From Flammulina velutipes (taxonomy: Eukaryota; Basidiomycota; Agaricomycetes; Agaricales; Physalacriaceae): 64,000 bases of DNA. The position numbers and the translations under genes were made by a program. The DNA lies in contig CM022371.1 of assembly GCA_011800155.1 (NCBI GenBank), positions 868,001-932,000 of the forward strand, in the 5' to 3' direction. This document shows, piece by piece, positions 46,005 through 56,407 of the stretch. The notes under the pieces are model-generated. The model saw only the letters and a list, made by a program, of their open reading frames with translations, was not told where the DNA came from and did no database searches. How positions within the stretch are numbered: position 1 is the stretch's first letter; every line of letters begins with the position of its first letter.

Positions 46005-46344
46005 AACAAACTAGCGAAACCTTTGTATTCTCCTTAAGTTCAATATAAACAAAACAATCGATTAAACCCTTGCCTCCACATATATTCTGAAGTGTGTCGA
46101 GACTCGAAGTGAACTCTAAATGCACATAAAAATCGACGTCTGCGGATCATAGAGCTGTTAAGAAAGAACCTCAAATATGCGGTATATATTGGTCTATATC
46201 ACGGGATGGTGTATGTAGGAGAGTTGTGTTATTGAAGGAGAGCGCAGAACTTCAACTTGGAGGAAGGCGCGTCGGCAAATGCCGCCTTCAACTTTTTGCC
46301 TTTCGACCACCAACTCGCTGGTAACGCGCTGACGGGTCCTCCTC
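46005..46344. promoter_or_regulatory. Upstream region of the PPR-like gene
   Basis: This 340-bp stretch lies between the right edge of the large transposon and the start codon of the next gene. No gene is supported. The transposon end is therefore close to this promoter and could influence it. Confidence 0.45.
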
Positions 46345-48588
46345 ATGCGCGGCTGTTTTTCAGCCGGCTCGTCAATTTCTCGCTCGTTACATTTCGTCGC
46401 GCAACCTCGACCACAGCGCTATTCAACCGTCGCCAACGCCCGGGACATTCCGCCAGCTGCCCATCTAAATCATCTCAACCGGCAGCAACGAGAGCGGAAA
46501 GAGCAGCTACTCAAACGCCTGGATACGTCTCTGCACCACGACAAGAATCCTTCGCGAGTTTTCCGACTCTACAAAAGCACTATCACGCAGCTTGACCTCC
46601 CACTCGAAGTCCACCAACTAGCACTTCGGAAATGCACGACGACGCTCGAGAATCTACGGAATGCCTCAGCGCGTCGGCCTGCTAGCAACGTGCCCCGCAC
46701 GCCCCACGACAAAGAAAGTCGGTTCCGATTCGTCGTTCGCGGTATGATTGCTTCGGGCGTACGGCCGACACGCGACGACTTCAACTACATCCTCAGAGAA
46801 TTCGCGATGGTGGGCAACCATTTAGGCTGTCTGGAGATCCTCAAGGAGATGGAGAATATGGGCATTGAGCCTTCGGCTGGGTCGTACGGTATGCTGCTCC
46901 AGGCCATCGCGCACCGACTCACGCTTCCCTCGCGAGTCGCGTTGAAAGCACAGAGAATCGCGGTCGCCCGTCGCAGTCTGGACATTGTTCTCGACGCACT
47001 GCGCAACAAGCCCCATCTTATACGCTCTGTCAACTTTGACTTGGTCTTGCGCATCGTCAAGACCACCCACGACATGCAGACTTTTGAATGGCTGGTCAAG
47101 TGGGGATATGGCATTGACCTCGCCACGCCAGACCAGCCTATCAATCCTTGGGACACCCCCGGCCAGGGCCTACTTCCCGTCCCCGACTACCCGCACATCC
47201 TCTCCGTCGCCGCCCTCAACACCATTTTGGAAAAACTTGGCTCGATAGGGAATATTTCCAAGATGGTACAGACTTTTGAGGTCCTCACCACCCCGGGCCC
47301 CCATGTTCAAAAGTACCACATGTTGGACAGTTTTGACGAGGATGAGGATGACTATGGTGCTGTTCCAGAGGATACCTACGTTTTTCCCTCCGTGGCGCCG
47401 AATACGACGACTTACGCCATTCTCCTCCGCTACGTGTCACGTTTGAACAATCGCACTCTATCACGACACTACCTACATGAGCTCTACGCGAGTCTCAAGC
47501 GTTGGTCTCACACATTCGCCCAGAACCTTCGCATCCTAGGCAGTGATACTCCTTCTCCCATCCTCTCCATCACTCGAGACCACATCCTCTCCGTTTTCGG
47601 CCTGGCCAACCGCTCCCGTCACGTTCGCACGATGACCTGGCTCGAACTTCGTCTCTTCCCCGGCGTGCTGAAGCTGAAGCGCAAAATGCTCAAGGAAGCC
47701 GAAACTCATCGGAAAAGGCTTGGTTTTCCGCGTCCTAAAGAAACGCAAAAACCTGTCTTCGTTACCCCGACGTTCTCCTCTCCTCAGACGACCCCGCCTG
47801 GATTCCTCGCGAATACTGCTAGCGCGATCTGGGCTGCGTGTGCTGCAGAAGGGAAGGAATGTCCTGTTTTGCCCGAGACAGAGAAGAAGTTTGTCAATCT
47901 GAATTTGCACATTCGGCTGCTGGAGAGGGACATTAAAGAGATCGAGACCCTCCAAGCACATGTCAAAATCATCAGAGAGCGGACGGTGCAGAGGGTGAAG
48001 GAGGGACTGGGTCGGCGGGTGTGGCAGGGGAAGGATGTCTTCATGAGCAATCGTCGGAGGCGTGTGCACGTCTCCCGCGAGCACTGGAAGAAGACTGTCA
48101 ACTTCCGGCCCTTGTCTGAGGAGGCAGAATGGTACAGGCCTGGGCGGAAGATGATGAAAAGATTCAAGGTCATCGTCTGGAACAAGTACACCAAATATAT
48201 CCGGTCTAATTGGAGACGGAGGTGGGGCATGAAGCGGCCAACGACCAGGAGGGTTTTCTTGGTCCACGAGAGGAAGAGGCTGGGGACTCGACTGGCGCGG
48301 AGGATGCAGGCTGAGGGTGCGACGGAGGAGGAGATCAAGGCTGCGGTGAATGAGGTTACGGCCGTACCTGAGAAGCGGAAAACGCTGAAGCAATATAGGA
48401 AGGAACAGAGGGAGATGGCGATGTTGGCGAGGATTGGGGGGATCATACCCCGGCCGGAGGCAGAGGAGGCAAAGGAGCAGACTCCTATTGTTGCTCGACG
48501 CGTGCGAACGACTTTGCCTTCTCCTCAAGAAGTTGCATCTGAACCACAAGGGGACCTATCTCAGCCTCAAAAGGAGTCGTCGCCGTAG
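46345..48588 (+). CDS. PPR-like mitochondrial RNA-binding protein
   Basis: The 747-residue protein is encoded without an intron, unlike most neighbours. The N-terminus (MRGCFSAGSSISRSLHFVAQ) is basic, Ser-rich and free of acids, a good mitochondrial presequence. Several helical pairs of the pentatricopeptide type are visible, for example VRPTRDDFNYILREFAMVGN with LGCLEILKEMENMGIEPSAG, and SVAALNTILEKLGSIGNISK with MVQTFEVL, and VAPNTTTYAILLRYVSRLNN. The C-terminal third is strongly basic with Arg/Lys/Trp clusters (KKTVNFRPL, NWRRRWGMKRPTTRR). A role in mitochondrial mRNA processing or translation is the usual one for such proteins, but the specific target is unknown and no orthologue name is assigned. 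Confidence 0.65.
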   Translation: MRGCFSAGSSISRSLHFVAQPRPQRYSTVANARDIPPAAHLNHLNRQQRERKEQLLKRLDTSLHHDKNPSRVFRLYKSTITQLDLPLEVHQLALRKCTTTLENLRNASARRPASNVPRTPHDKESRFRFVVRGMIASGVRPTRDDFNYILREFAMVGNHLGCLEILKEMENMGIEPSAGSYGMLLQAIAHRLTLPSRVALKAQRIAVARRSLDIVLDALRNKPHLIRSVNFDLVLRIVKTTHDMQTFEWLVKWGYGIDLATPDQPINPWDTPGQGLLPVPDYPHILSVAALNTILEKLGSIGNISKMVQTFEVLTTPGPHVQKYHMLDSFDEDEDDYGAVPEDTYVFPSVAPNTTTYAILLRYVSRLNNRTLSRHYLHELYASLKRWSHTFAQNLRILGSDTPSPILSITRDHILSVFGLANRSRHVRTMTWLELRLFPGVLKLKRKMLKEAETHRKRLGFPRPKETQKPVFVTPTFSSPQTTPPGFLANTASAIWAACAAEGKECPVLPETEKKFVNLNLHIRLLERDIKEIETLQAHVKIIRERTVQRVKEGLGRRVWQGKDVFMSNRRRRVHVSREHWKKTVNFRPLSEEAEWYRPGRKMMKRFKVIVWNKYTKYIRSNWRRRWGMKRPTTRRVFLVHERKRLGTRLARRMQAEGATEEEIKAAVNEVTAVPEKRKTLKQYRKEQREMAMLARIGGIIPRPEAEEAKEQTPIVARRVRTTLPSPQEVASEPQGDLSQPQKESSP

Positions 48589-48769
48589 GCATCCCCAGCG
48601 CTGTGGTCCTTCTGCAGGTAATTAAACTATCATTATACTCTGTTGAATCGCGTCTGATTCTTTCATAGATATCGCGCCAAGAAGGTCGACCTGGCTGCTC
48701 GACGTTGGGTATCGTGCTTGCTGGGGGAGTGTCGGCTATTGACAGGCCAGTAACTAAATACCGCGCCAT
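48485..48769 (-). CDS. Small open reading frame, doubtful gene
   Basis: An ATG at 48769 opens a 94-codon frame (MARYLVTGLSIADTPPASTI, GRPSWRDIYERIRRDSTEYN, QMQLLEEKAKSFARVEQQ). The composition looks protein-like and the C-terminal part could be a helix. It overlaps the 3' end of the PPR-like gene by about 100 bp on the opposite strand. I recognise no family. It could be a small gene sharing a 3' overlap or a chance frame. Confidence 0.35.
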   Translation of the reverse strand: MARYLVTGLSIADTPPASTIPNVEQPGRPSWRDIYERIRRDSTEYNDSLITCRRTTALGMPTATTPFEAEIGPLVVQMQLLEEKAKSFARVEQQ

Positions 48770-49078
48770 GTTTATCTGTATGTTTTTAGTATGTGGATGG
48801 GGATGACTCGTTTACGCTGTATGTCCGCTCAGTGTCTTGAGCCAGCTCCAATGAATATAAAGTCCTCGGGAAAATGGCTGACCAGTGGGCTGACACGTCC
48901 GCCCCAATCTTGAATGATCTCTGCCTGTGAGAGTCGGAAAACAACGTGCGGAGTAGGTGGCAAGATTGGTTCCCTGGCAAGGTATATACATGCGTTTTCC
49001 GCAATTGGGGTATGGCTTCAATGAACAATGGTGATATGCATTCCGCCTAGAACAGAGAATCTGGTGTATGTAGAGGTT

Positions 49079-49601
49079 CTACTGTTTGCCATCTTCCCCG
49101 CCAGGCGTGGTCGTCCTCATCACGGTCATGAGCTCTTCTTGTATCTCCTACGACACAGTAAGGTAAGCCAATAGATAAACGACCCGGAATGAAACGCACC
49201 TTTGAACTCATGTCCACGCCAACCTTTAAGCATTCCTCGTGCATAGTCTTAAAGGCCGCCCGAAATGCCGGATCCATTGCAAGCTTCAGCATTTGCACTT
49301 TTGTCGGTGGTTGCGTGTAGATGAAACCTAGAGTACGTACTGGTAAGCACCAAACGAAGGGTGATAGCATTTTGCACGCACCTTTGGTTTTAAGAACTTG
49401 AACAAAGTCATTTAATGCCTGGAACGCGCCCGGGTTGTTGTGCAACGCCTTGTAGAGTTGGGTGTTTGCGAACTTTTCAAAGTCCATCGATTCGGCTGGA
49501 GTGGCTCGTCTGCACGCGCTCGTCGAGAAGGCGCGGGGTACTACATAACGAGTATGAAGTGGGCGGGCTAGTCGCGAGGCAGAGGTGAATATTCGGAACA
49601 T
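49079..49601 (-). CDS. Small mitochondrial protein of unknown function
   Basis: ATG 49601 (MFRIFTSASRLARPLHTRYV) gives a basic presequence ending near FSTSACRRA, typical of mitochondrial import. Then follow ESMDFEKFANTQLYKALHNN, FQALNDFVQVLKTKG, a short intron near 49327-49383, then YTQPPTKVQMLKLAMDPAFR and MHEECLKVGVDMSSK, and after another intron EIQEELMTVMRTTTPGGEDG. The last exon ends at 49079. Mostly helical and soluble. I do not recognise a named family. Confidence 0.6.
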
Positions 49602-49746
49602 GGTGGCGAGAGACAAGACGCGTTAAGATTTGTCATCAACGTGGCGCAAATCTACTTGCCAGAGTGTTCGTTCATAAATACACAATAAAATGTACATCGT
49701 CTGTCATAAATACCAGCGGGGCCAGATCTTCCCTCTATCTCTCTCT

Positions 49747-50223
49747 TTAACCTCGTAAATAAGGGAATGGTGAAAACACAGTGTAAAATCCCATCGTAGC
49801 GATTCCTAAGTGGCAAGTCGATAGGTCATTATTCAAATTGACAACTGACATATGGCTCGGCTTACCTCTCAAGTTGAGAACCTGCTCAGCATACTCCTCT
49901 TGCGATCCACGCTTAAACTGTTCCAGTTTACTGTGGTCATCCCCAATACTCTTGAACGCCTCGCGTGATAGCCGTCTCTGTCGCGTCACGAATATCCACT
50001 TCTCGTCTTCCTTTTCCGCAGTGGGGTATCGCACTGGTATAATAGCAGTCTTATACTGGTTCACCGCGTCGTTCACTGCGGCGTAGACCAAAGATAGTGC
50101 TTTGAATGTGCCGAGTTGTTGGGTGCGTTCCTCCGTCAAGGGGGTTCCTTGCTCCTCCAGGAGTGCTTTTCCCCACCGAAAGTATTCTTCGGAGGATATC
50201 ATGAAGCCGCCATAGACAGGCAT
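49747..50223 (-). CDS. Small unrecognised protein
   Basis: ATG 50223 begins MPVYGGFMISSEEYFRWGKA. The body contains LTEERTQQLGTFKALSLVYA, AIIPVRYPTAEKEDEKWIFV and RLSREAFKSIGDDHSKLEQF. One intron near 49808-49866 joins LNLRG to IATMGFYTVFSPFPYLRG. The product is about 135 residues. No signal peptide or membrane segment is clear, and I recognise no family. Confidence 0.55.
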   Translation of the reverse strand: MPVYGGFMISSEEYFRWGKALLEEQGTPLTEERTQQLGTFKALSLVYAAVNDAVNQYKTAIIPVRYPTAEKEDEKWIFVTRQRRLSREAFKSIGDDHSKLEQFKRGSQEEYAEQVLNLRGKPSHMSVVNLNNDLSTCHLGIATMGFYTVFSPFPYLRG

Positions 50224-50481
50224 TCCACTAGGTAATCAGGAATGGCGCGAGCGTGAGTCAAGACGGGCAAATAGATCGGTGGATAGGCATACCAGGAAGG
50301 CGTTACAATGTCCAAGCACCAACAAGTTTATAGTCCACTGGCAAGCTGGTCCAAGTGGGTTGAGGGCTCAAAATTTGATGATTTCAGCGCGGGTGGTCAC
50401 ATCAAGTGATTGTGACCATAATTTTAGTGGCGTAAGTCGCGTCGACTGAGCGTGAAAGAAATTACATGAACTCTAACGTCA

Positions 50482-52971
50482 TTACAAAGTATATCTGAAA
50501 TCTGGAGCCCTATCTCCTAGCTTCCTCAACTCTGAGGGGGAGAGTTGATTTCCTTCCTTTGCCATGAGCTCATCCCTCGCTTTATTAATACGCTTGTAGG
50601 TTAGTGCCGCAATGGGAACAGAAATCATTCCAATCCCCATAAACATCAACATAATCCCATCTAAAGCAGGTCAGTACCACGAAGGGACCACACGTGAGGA
50701 AGATACGCACGTCCAATGATAAAACGCGGATAATCCTGGGTGCGATAGACATTCGCCGCGATGGCACTGCTGAAGTTACCAATACCAATCTGGAGAGCCA
50801 TCCCAACTCCGCGTTTATATTGTCCAGAGAGGTTGTTCCCGAGCCTAACGCAGTTTTGAGTGGGCCAATAGCTTGTCATGAACAAAGTCATACCAAGCAA
50901 CAACTCCTGGGAATGAGGCATAGCTTCCTCCTACGCAGAGGAAGATACCAAAGTACCTCACACCGATGGAAACGTCAGCAATGTTGATTGAGAATCCGAT
51001 GAGAATCAGGACGAGGCCACCGAAGATGAACGGGGAGCGCAACTTGAGTCTGTCGGAAAAGCGCGCAACGATGAACAGCAGGATAGCTCGAGAGATGGTT
51101 AGAGAATAGAGTAGACCTTATATATAGCAAAACTCACTCGCAAACACGTAGGGAGGAACAGTCAGAAGTTGACTGATGGCAGGAGTGTAACCAAACCTGT
51201 TAATGTTGTGAACACCCCGCCACGAAAGTAATGCTAGAAGTTCACGAACGTAGTGATGATAGTCCTGTGGGCTGAATTCAGCTACCATAGCGAATGAAAC
51301 ATATTGAAGAGAATGCTCACGGTAAGAAAAGCGAAATGCCAGAAACTAACATGTGCAAAACAAAAGTCAATGCCTGTTGATCGGTATGGCTAAGGAAGAA
51401 CACATACGAGGGCCTATGATGGACATATAAATCAGGACATGGAGCCATACCTTAATATTGAGAGGTTGAGCATAGGCTATATCGTATAAGAACCGATGAA
51501 AACTGACCTGCCAGTCGGTGGCCGCCTGAATGAGATGTCTTGCTTCAAAATGTTCCTCTTCGCCAACGGAGGAGTTATCATACTCTAGAATAATGGTTGA
51601 GCTCTCGTGTGATCGAACAAATGAGACGGACACATACTCTTTCGCCACACAACAAAGGCACGCTCTTCGGGCGTCAAGAACTTTGCCGTGCTTGGAAAAT
51701 CGACCAAAACTAACGGAAACGTGTTGGTGAAAACGGAAAACAAACAAAGTTGAACACTAACCGAAGAAGGCTACCAATCCGACCGCAACCGTAGCGATAC
51801 CCTCAAGAATCTGACAACCAGATGAGAAATATGAATATACTAGGTAGTTGCTGCTACTCACAAAAATCCAGGACCATCCAAGTAGACCTTGTGTCCCGCT
51901 CATGAAGCTGATTCCATACGCAAGTAGCCCAGAGAATGCTCCAGCAAGGGAGGCGGATCCGAAAAAGTATCCAATTCGAAGCTGGAGATGGTGGCGCGGG
52001 TACCACATAGTAAGGCTGTCGAATAACCTGTTCAATAACATGCTCTAGAGCCCAGACAGGCGTAATACGCACTAATAGACCACCCCAGGAAAAAGACCTG
52101 CCTCGGCAACTCCCAGTAAAACTCGAGTGCCGACGAGCTGCGGGTATCTACAGAATCATTCAGTAAACATTCAATGGAAAAGGTACGCCATCGCACGTTT
52201 TGACGATACCCATCAACGTCCTATACAATACAGTCAGTAAGTCCACGCATTGGATGTGATGAGAGTTCAAAAACGGACATAATAATCCCCCATGTCACCT
52301 GAAGCCAAGATAAGTCATAAATTTCGATCTTTAGGGCGCTGATCTTCGTACCGTAAGGCCAGGAAGCCATCTTGAAGGGCGGAAGCGTTTTAGGACAAGA
52401 CTGCTCCATATATCAGAGGCCCGTGACGGGAAGGGGAAGGCGGTAGATAGCGTACTTGGCTGGGCATTCGAAGATGCAGTATGGCTAAGGTGATTTAGAG
52501 ATCATCCGACCGCGGCAACAGGAACGTACGATGAAGTACATCGTCTGTCAAGTCGATCTCAGATAAAGGATATGGGGTACTAAGAGGACACGCACCAATG
52601 CAATGTTGAACTGGTTGCCGGTGAGACCAAGCTGAGTCTCCAGACCTTGCAGTCGAGCATTTCCTTGAGAGAAATCAATAACGGATGCAAGATCCTTGGG
52701 AGCTCGGTAGGCATACCGATATTTCCTAGTTTGAGTTGTTATGTGAGTACAATGATAGAAGCTGAACGTCGAATGTCCAACACTCACCCCGATCCAAGAA
52801 CGAGAACAGATACATCAGACTGAGGATAGGCATCAGTCTCAAGTCTATCTTCCGCCAGAGTTTCTTCTCTTGCTCTGCAGTGAATGTGGGGGGCGGGACA
52901 TCCGCGTCCAACTCCACTGCGTCGATTTGAGACTCGGAAGTGCTATCTTTCTCGGTGGAATGAGGAGACAT
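50482..52971 (-). CDS. MFS transporter, DAL5/anion:cation symporter type, copy 1
   Basis: This is a 12-helix major facilitator of the fungal allantoate/nicotinate/pantothenate permease group, probably at the plasma membrane. ATG 52971 gives MSPHSTEKDSTSESQ; the longer upstream frame has no ATG. Blocks are KLWRKIDLRLMPILSLMYLF, then FLDRG, then GNARLQGLETQLGLTGNQFN, WPYGTKI-side exons, WYPRHHLQLRIGYFFGSASL, AFSGLLAYGISFMSGTQGLL, FFGLVDFPSTAKFLTPEERA, then LHVLIYMSIIGP, RFSDRLKLRSPFIFGGLVLI, and LGNNLSGQYKRGVGMALQIG. It ends APDFRYTL at 50482. Roughly a dozen short introns are present. Substrate cannot be told from the sequence. It is in tandem with copy 2. Confidence 0.85.
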
Positions 52972-53491
52972 GGCAAGGAGTGATGTACGTGAATTTCCGC
53001 CATTAGGTTTTATAGCAATGAAGCGTGGGACCGGAGGCGACTTGTATGGTGGGATCCCATCACAAGGGCACGAGAGCAATACAGAAGCCAAGACACTCGG
53101 AGCTGCCCTCAGTCTTCGAATGAGGGGTAATTATGTATAGAGATGCGTGCGCGAAGGTTGATTGGATGTGAAGGTGATGTGAAAGCATAGAAGACTGCAA
53201 GTCCGCAACAAGCCTGGGGATCACTGACTCGGACACGTCGCGTGTTTTGGGAGGCACGAGTAATGAAGTACTCAAGTCACTCGACGACGACGTAATAGAG
53301 CTCGATTCAAAACGATACAGCAACATTGCGAGCGGTTGAAAAGCAATAGTGCCTTATAGTGGTGGGCGCAGCGAAAGCGGTTTGTGTCACAATGACTGTC
53401 ACATGTGGCGCACTGCTGTCCTTTCATTCAGGACCTTGATTGATGTACTCGAAACAGAGTACACGTCAATCTCAGATACGCGAAACTTCCG
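52972..53491. promoter_or_regulatory. Intergenic between the two MFS transporter copies
   Basis: This is the 520-bp upstream region of copy 1 and 3' flank of copy 2. No gene is supported. The open frame across 53060-53326 on the minus strand lacks motifs. Confidence 0.4.
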
Positions 53492-55979
53492 CTATATCGT
53501 ATACTTGAAGTCCGGTGCCTTATCTCCCAGCATTCTCAATTCAGCCGGCGAGAGCTTGATGCCATCTCTCTCCAGCAAATCACTTCTCTCCTTGTTGATG
53601 CGTTTGTAGAAAAAAACAGCTAAGGGCACGCAAATCATGCCGATGCCAACGAACATCAGCTCGAGCGCATCTAACGGAAGTGTTCAAGATACCGAAAAGT
53701 CTGACAGGAATAGATTACGCACGTCCAAGGATGAACCGAGGGCTGTCAACGGTGCGATATATGTTGGACGCGATGGCCCCGCTGAAGTTTCCTATACCGA
53801 TATGGAGAGCCATTCCGACCCCGCGCTTGTATTGGCCAGAGAGGTTGTTACCGAGCCTACGGAGGTAGGTAAACAGCAGTTTCATTGAGGAGACCTCGGA
53901 TCGCCAGCGCCAGCTCTTACCACGCGATGATTCCGGGGAATGGGGCATAGCTCCCCGCCACGCAAAGGAAGGTCCCGAAATACTTGACACCAGACGGTGC
54001 ATTGGAGATGTTGATGGAGAATCCGACAAGGAGCATTATGAGGCCCGCGAAGATGAAGGGAGAGCGCATTTGGAGTCGGTCGGAAGCGCGAGCGAATACA
54101 TACAAAAGTATAGCTGGATGAGGCAATTGAGAATGTCAATTGGACGCCGCCCAGGGAAGGTACGCACTGGCAAAGACATAAGGAGGAACGGTGAGAAGTT
54201 GACTGATTGCGGGCGTGTGCCCAAATCTGTAGAGATGTTATGAGGCGATGCGCCACAAATCATGTTAGCACACTAACGTGTTAATGATTGTCCTAATCAT
54301 GGTGGAATGTGTTCAGAAATTACTAACACAAGGGGGAAACATACGGTAAGAATAGTGTAATCCCGTACACTGTGGCTAAGGTCAATGTTTTGACCATATC
54401 TCTGCTGACAAGCGAACTCACGAGGAGCAATAATAGACATGTAGATCAGAATATGGAGCCAGACCTAGTGTGGTTCAGTCCGCGCGAGGCGGAGAATGGA
54501 GGACGAGAACTGAGTCGGACCTGCCAATCAGTGATTGCTTGAAGAAGATGTCTTGCAGCAAAATGTTCCTCTTCCCCTACTGAGGAGTTATCGTACTCTA
54601 CATGATGAATGAGCCGCGTGTATCGTACGTGAACGATAGTATACTTTTTCGCCATACAACGAATGCACGTTCTTCAGGGGTCAAGAACGTCGCAGTGGCG
54701 GGAAAGTCAACCAAAACTAATGATGCATCGTATCAGCGATAATTGCGATTGTCAATTGCGCACACGAACCAAAGAAGGCTACAACGCCGACCACCACCGT
54801 AGCGATACCCTCAAGGATCTAAGAAACTGTCAAAATGGAGCTAGCTGTCAACTTACTAAATACACGCACGAAAATCCAAGACCACCCTAAGAGACCTCGA
54901 GTTCCACTCATGAAGCTAATTCCGTACGCAAGCAACCCAGAAAAGGCGCCTGCGAGGGAAGCTGAACCGAAAAAGTATCCAATGCGCAGTTGCAAATGGT
55001 GACGGGGATACCACATTGTTAGGCTTCCAGTAATGTTTGAAAACAACAGACAAGTACTGGCAGGACAACGCACTAGTATGCCACCCCGGGGAAGAGCCCA
55101 GCCTCAGCCACTCCCAGGGCGATTCGGACGCCAACCAGTTGTGGGTAACTGTAGCGTTCGATAAGATGAAGCCTGAGCCACTGTAACAATGAATCATGAA
55201 GGACGAGATTGACGTACGTCTTTACGAGTCCCATGAGCGTCCTATCAGTGGGGTTAAGCCATAGTCAGCCCGTCATTATGCATGCCAATGACGCGAAACG
55301 GACATTATGATTCCCCATGTTACCTGGAGACAATGTTAAGATAAGAGGTAGAAATATGACTGATTCATGCCGTAATGCCAGGCAGCCATCTAGACGGCCG
55401 AAATCTTTTGAGGACGAGACTAGTAGATATAATTGTTAGGCGGAACGTTGAAGATGGCGAATGAAGTTACTTGGCCGGGCATTCAAAGATACAGTATGGC
55501 TAGAGCAAGTGAGAGATCGTATGACCGAGGAGATGGGACTTACGATAAAATACATGGTCTAACGATCAGTAAGGCGTGGAGTGAGCCAGCATACGTGATA
55601 CAACCAACATACCAAAGCAATATTATATCTGTTGCCCGTGAGATCGAGTTGTGTCTGAAGGCCTTGCAATCGAGCGTTTCCTGGGGACGGTCAACTGAAT
55701 GCTCGGGAGATCTACTAATAGTACTACGTACCAATGTTGCCTGGACGAATGAATGCCGGTCAGTTTATAGTGAACAGCGAAGACCCTACCTCGATCCAAG
55801 AACGAGAACAAGTACATCAGACTGAGAATGGGCATCAGCCTGAGGTCAATCTTTCTCCATAGTTTTTTCTCCTGCTCGTCCGTAAACGAAGGCCTGAGAA
55901 TGTCTGAATTTAAGTCCACAGCTTCGATTTGAGACTCGGCGGAGCTGTCTTTCTCTGTGGCGCCTTTGAGGGTAGACAT
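53492..55979 (-). CDS. MFS transporter, DAL5/anion:cation symporter type, copy 2
   Basis: This is a tandem paralogue of copy 1 with the same exon layout. ATG 55979 gives MSTLKGATEKDSSAESQIEA. The blocks KLWRKIDLRLMPILSLMYLF, GNARLQGLQTQLDLTGNRYN, TMYFIPYCIFECPA, WYPRHHLQLRIGYFFGSASL, ATATFLTPEERAFVVWRKKY, RASDRLQMRSPFIFAGLIML and LGNNLSGQYKRGVGMALHIG follow in order, ending APDFKYTI at 53492. The intron after LPGIT has donor GC where copy 1 has GT. No in-frame stop was found in the traced exons, so the gene appears functional. It is divergent from LEU1 across 428 bp. The two copies may have distinct substrates or expression, which the sequence does not show. Confidence 0.83.
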
Positions 55980-56407
55980 GGGTGAAAGGTTCAAAGGTAC
56001 GGTGTTCCGCCCACACATACTTATAACGCTGTAGATCGTGGGGAAAATACGTCCTTGAATAGAAAAGGACATCACAAAGAAGCTGGAGTGAGTCACCCGA
56101 CGCTACCTTCTTCCTTAAATCAGCTGAGATTCTGTGGGAGTTAAATTCGAAATGGTGGAAGCATAATTACGGGCCAGACATAGTGATCCGACCGGTAAGT
56201 ATCATGTAGACGCGTTAGAATTCAAAGTACATGGGAGACAGAGAGAGGACTTCGGATAAAGCCGATGAGTTTAAATTTACATTCGGCCTGGCTGTCATTG
56301 GGCGATCAAATCAGAAGTCCGAAAATTGTCGGCCGAAATGAAACATGACTCTGGAGCTATATCTTGACCAGCTCAGCATTTTGCACTCATTCTACCATCT
56401 CTATATC
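55980..56407. promoter_or_regulatory. Divergent promoter region of MFS copy 2 and LEU1
   Basis: This is a 428-bp gap between two genes transcribed away from each other. I did not see an unambiguous Leu3-type element, so no transcription factor site is claimed. Confidence 0.45.

Noticed and set aside
47536..48549. 337-codon minus-strand frame opposite the PPR-like gene
   Set aside because: Arg/Pro/Leu-rich composition typical of antisense to a GC-rich coding region; the plus strand has the presequence and helical repeats.
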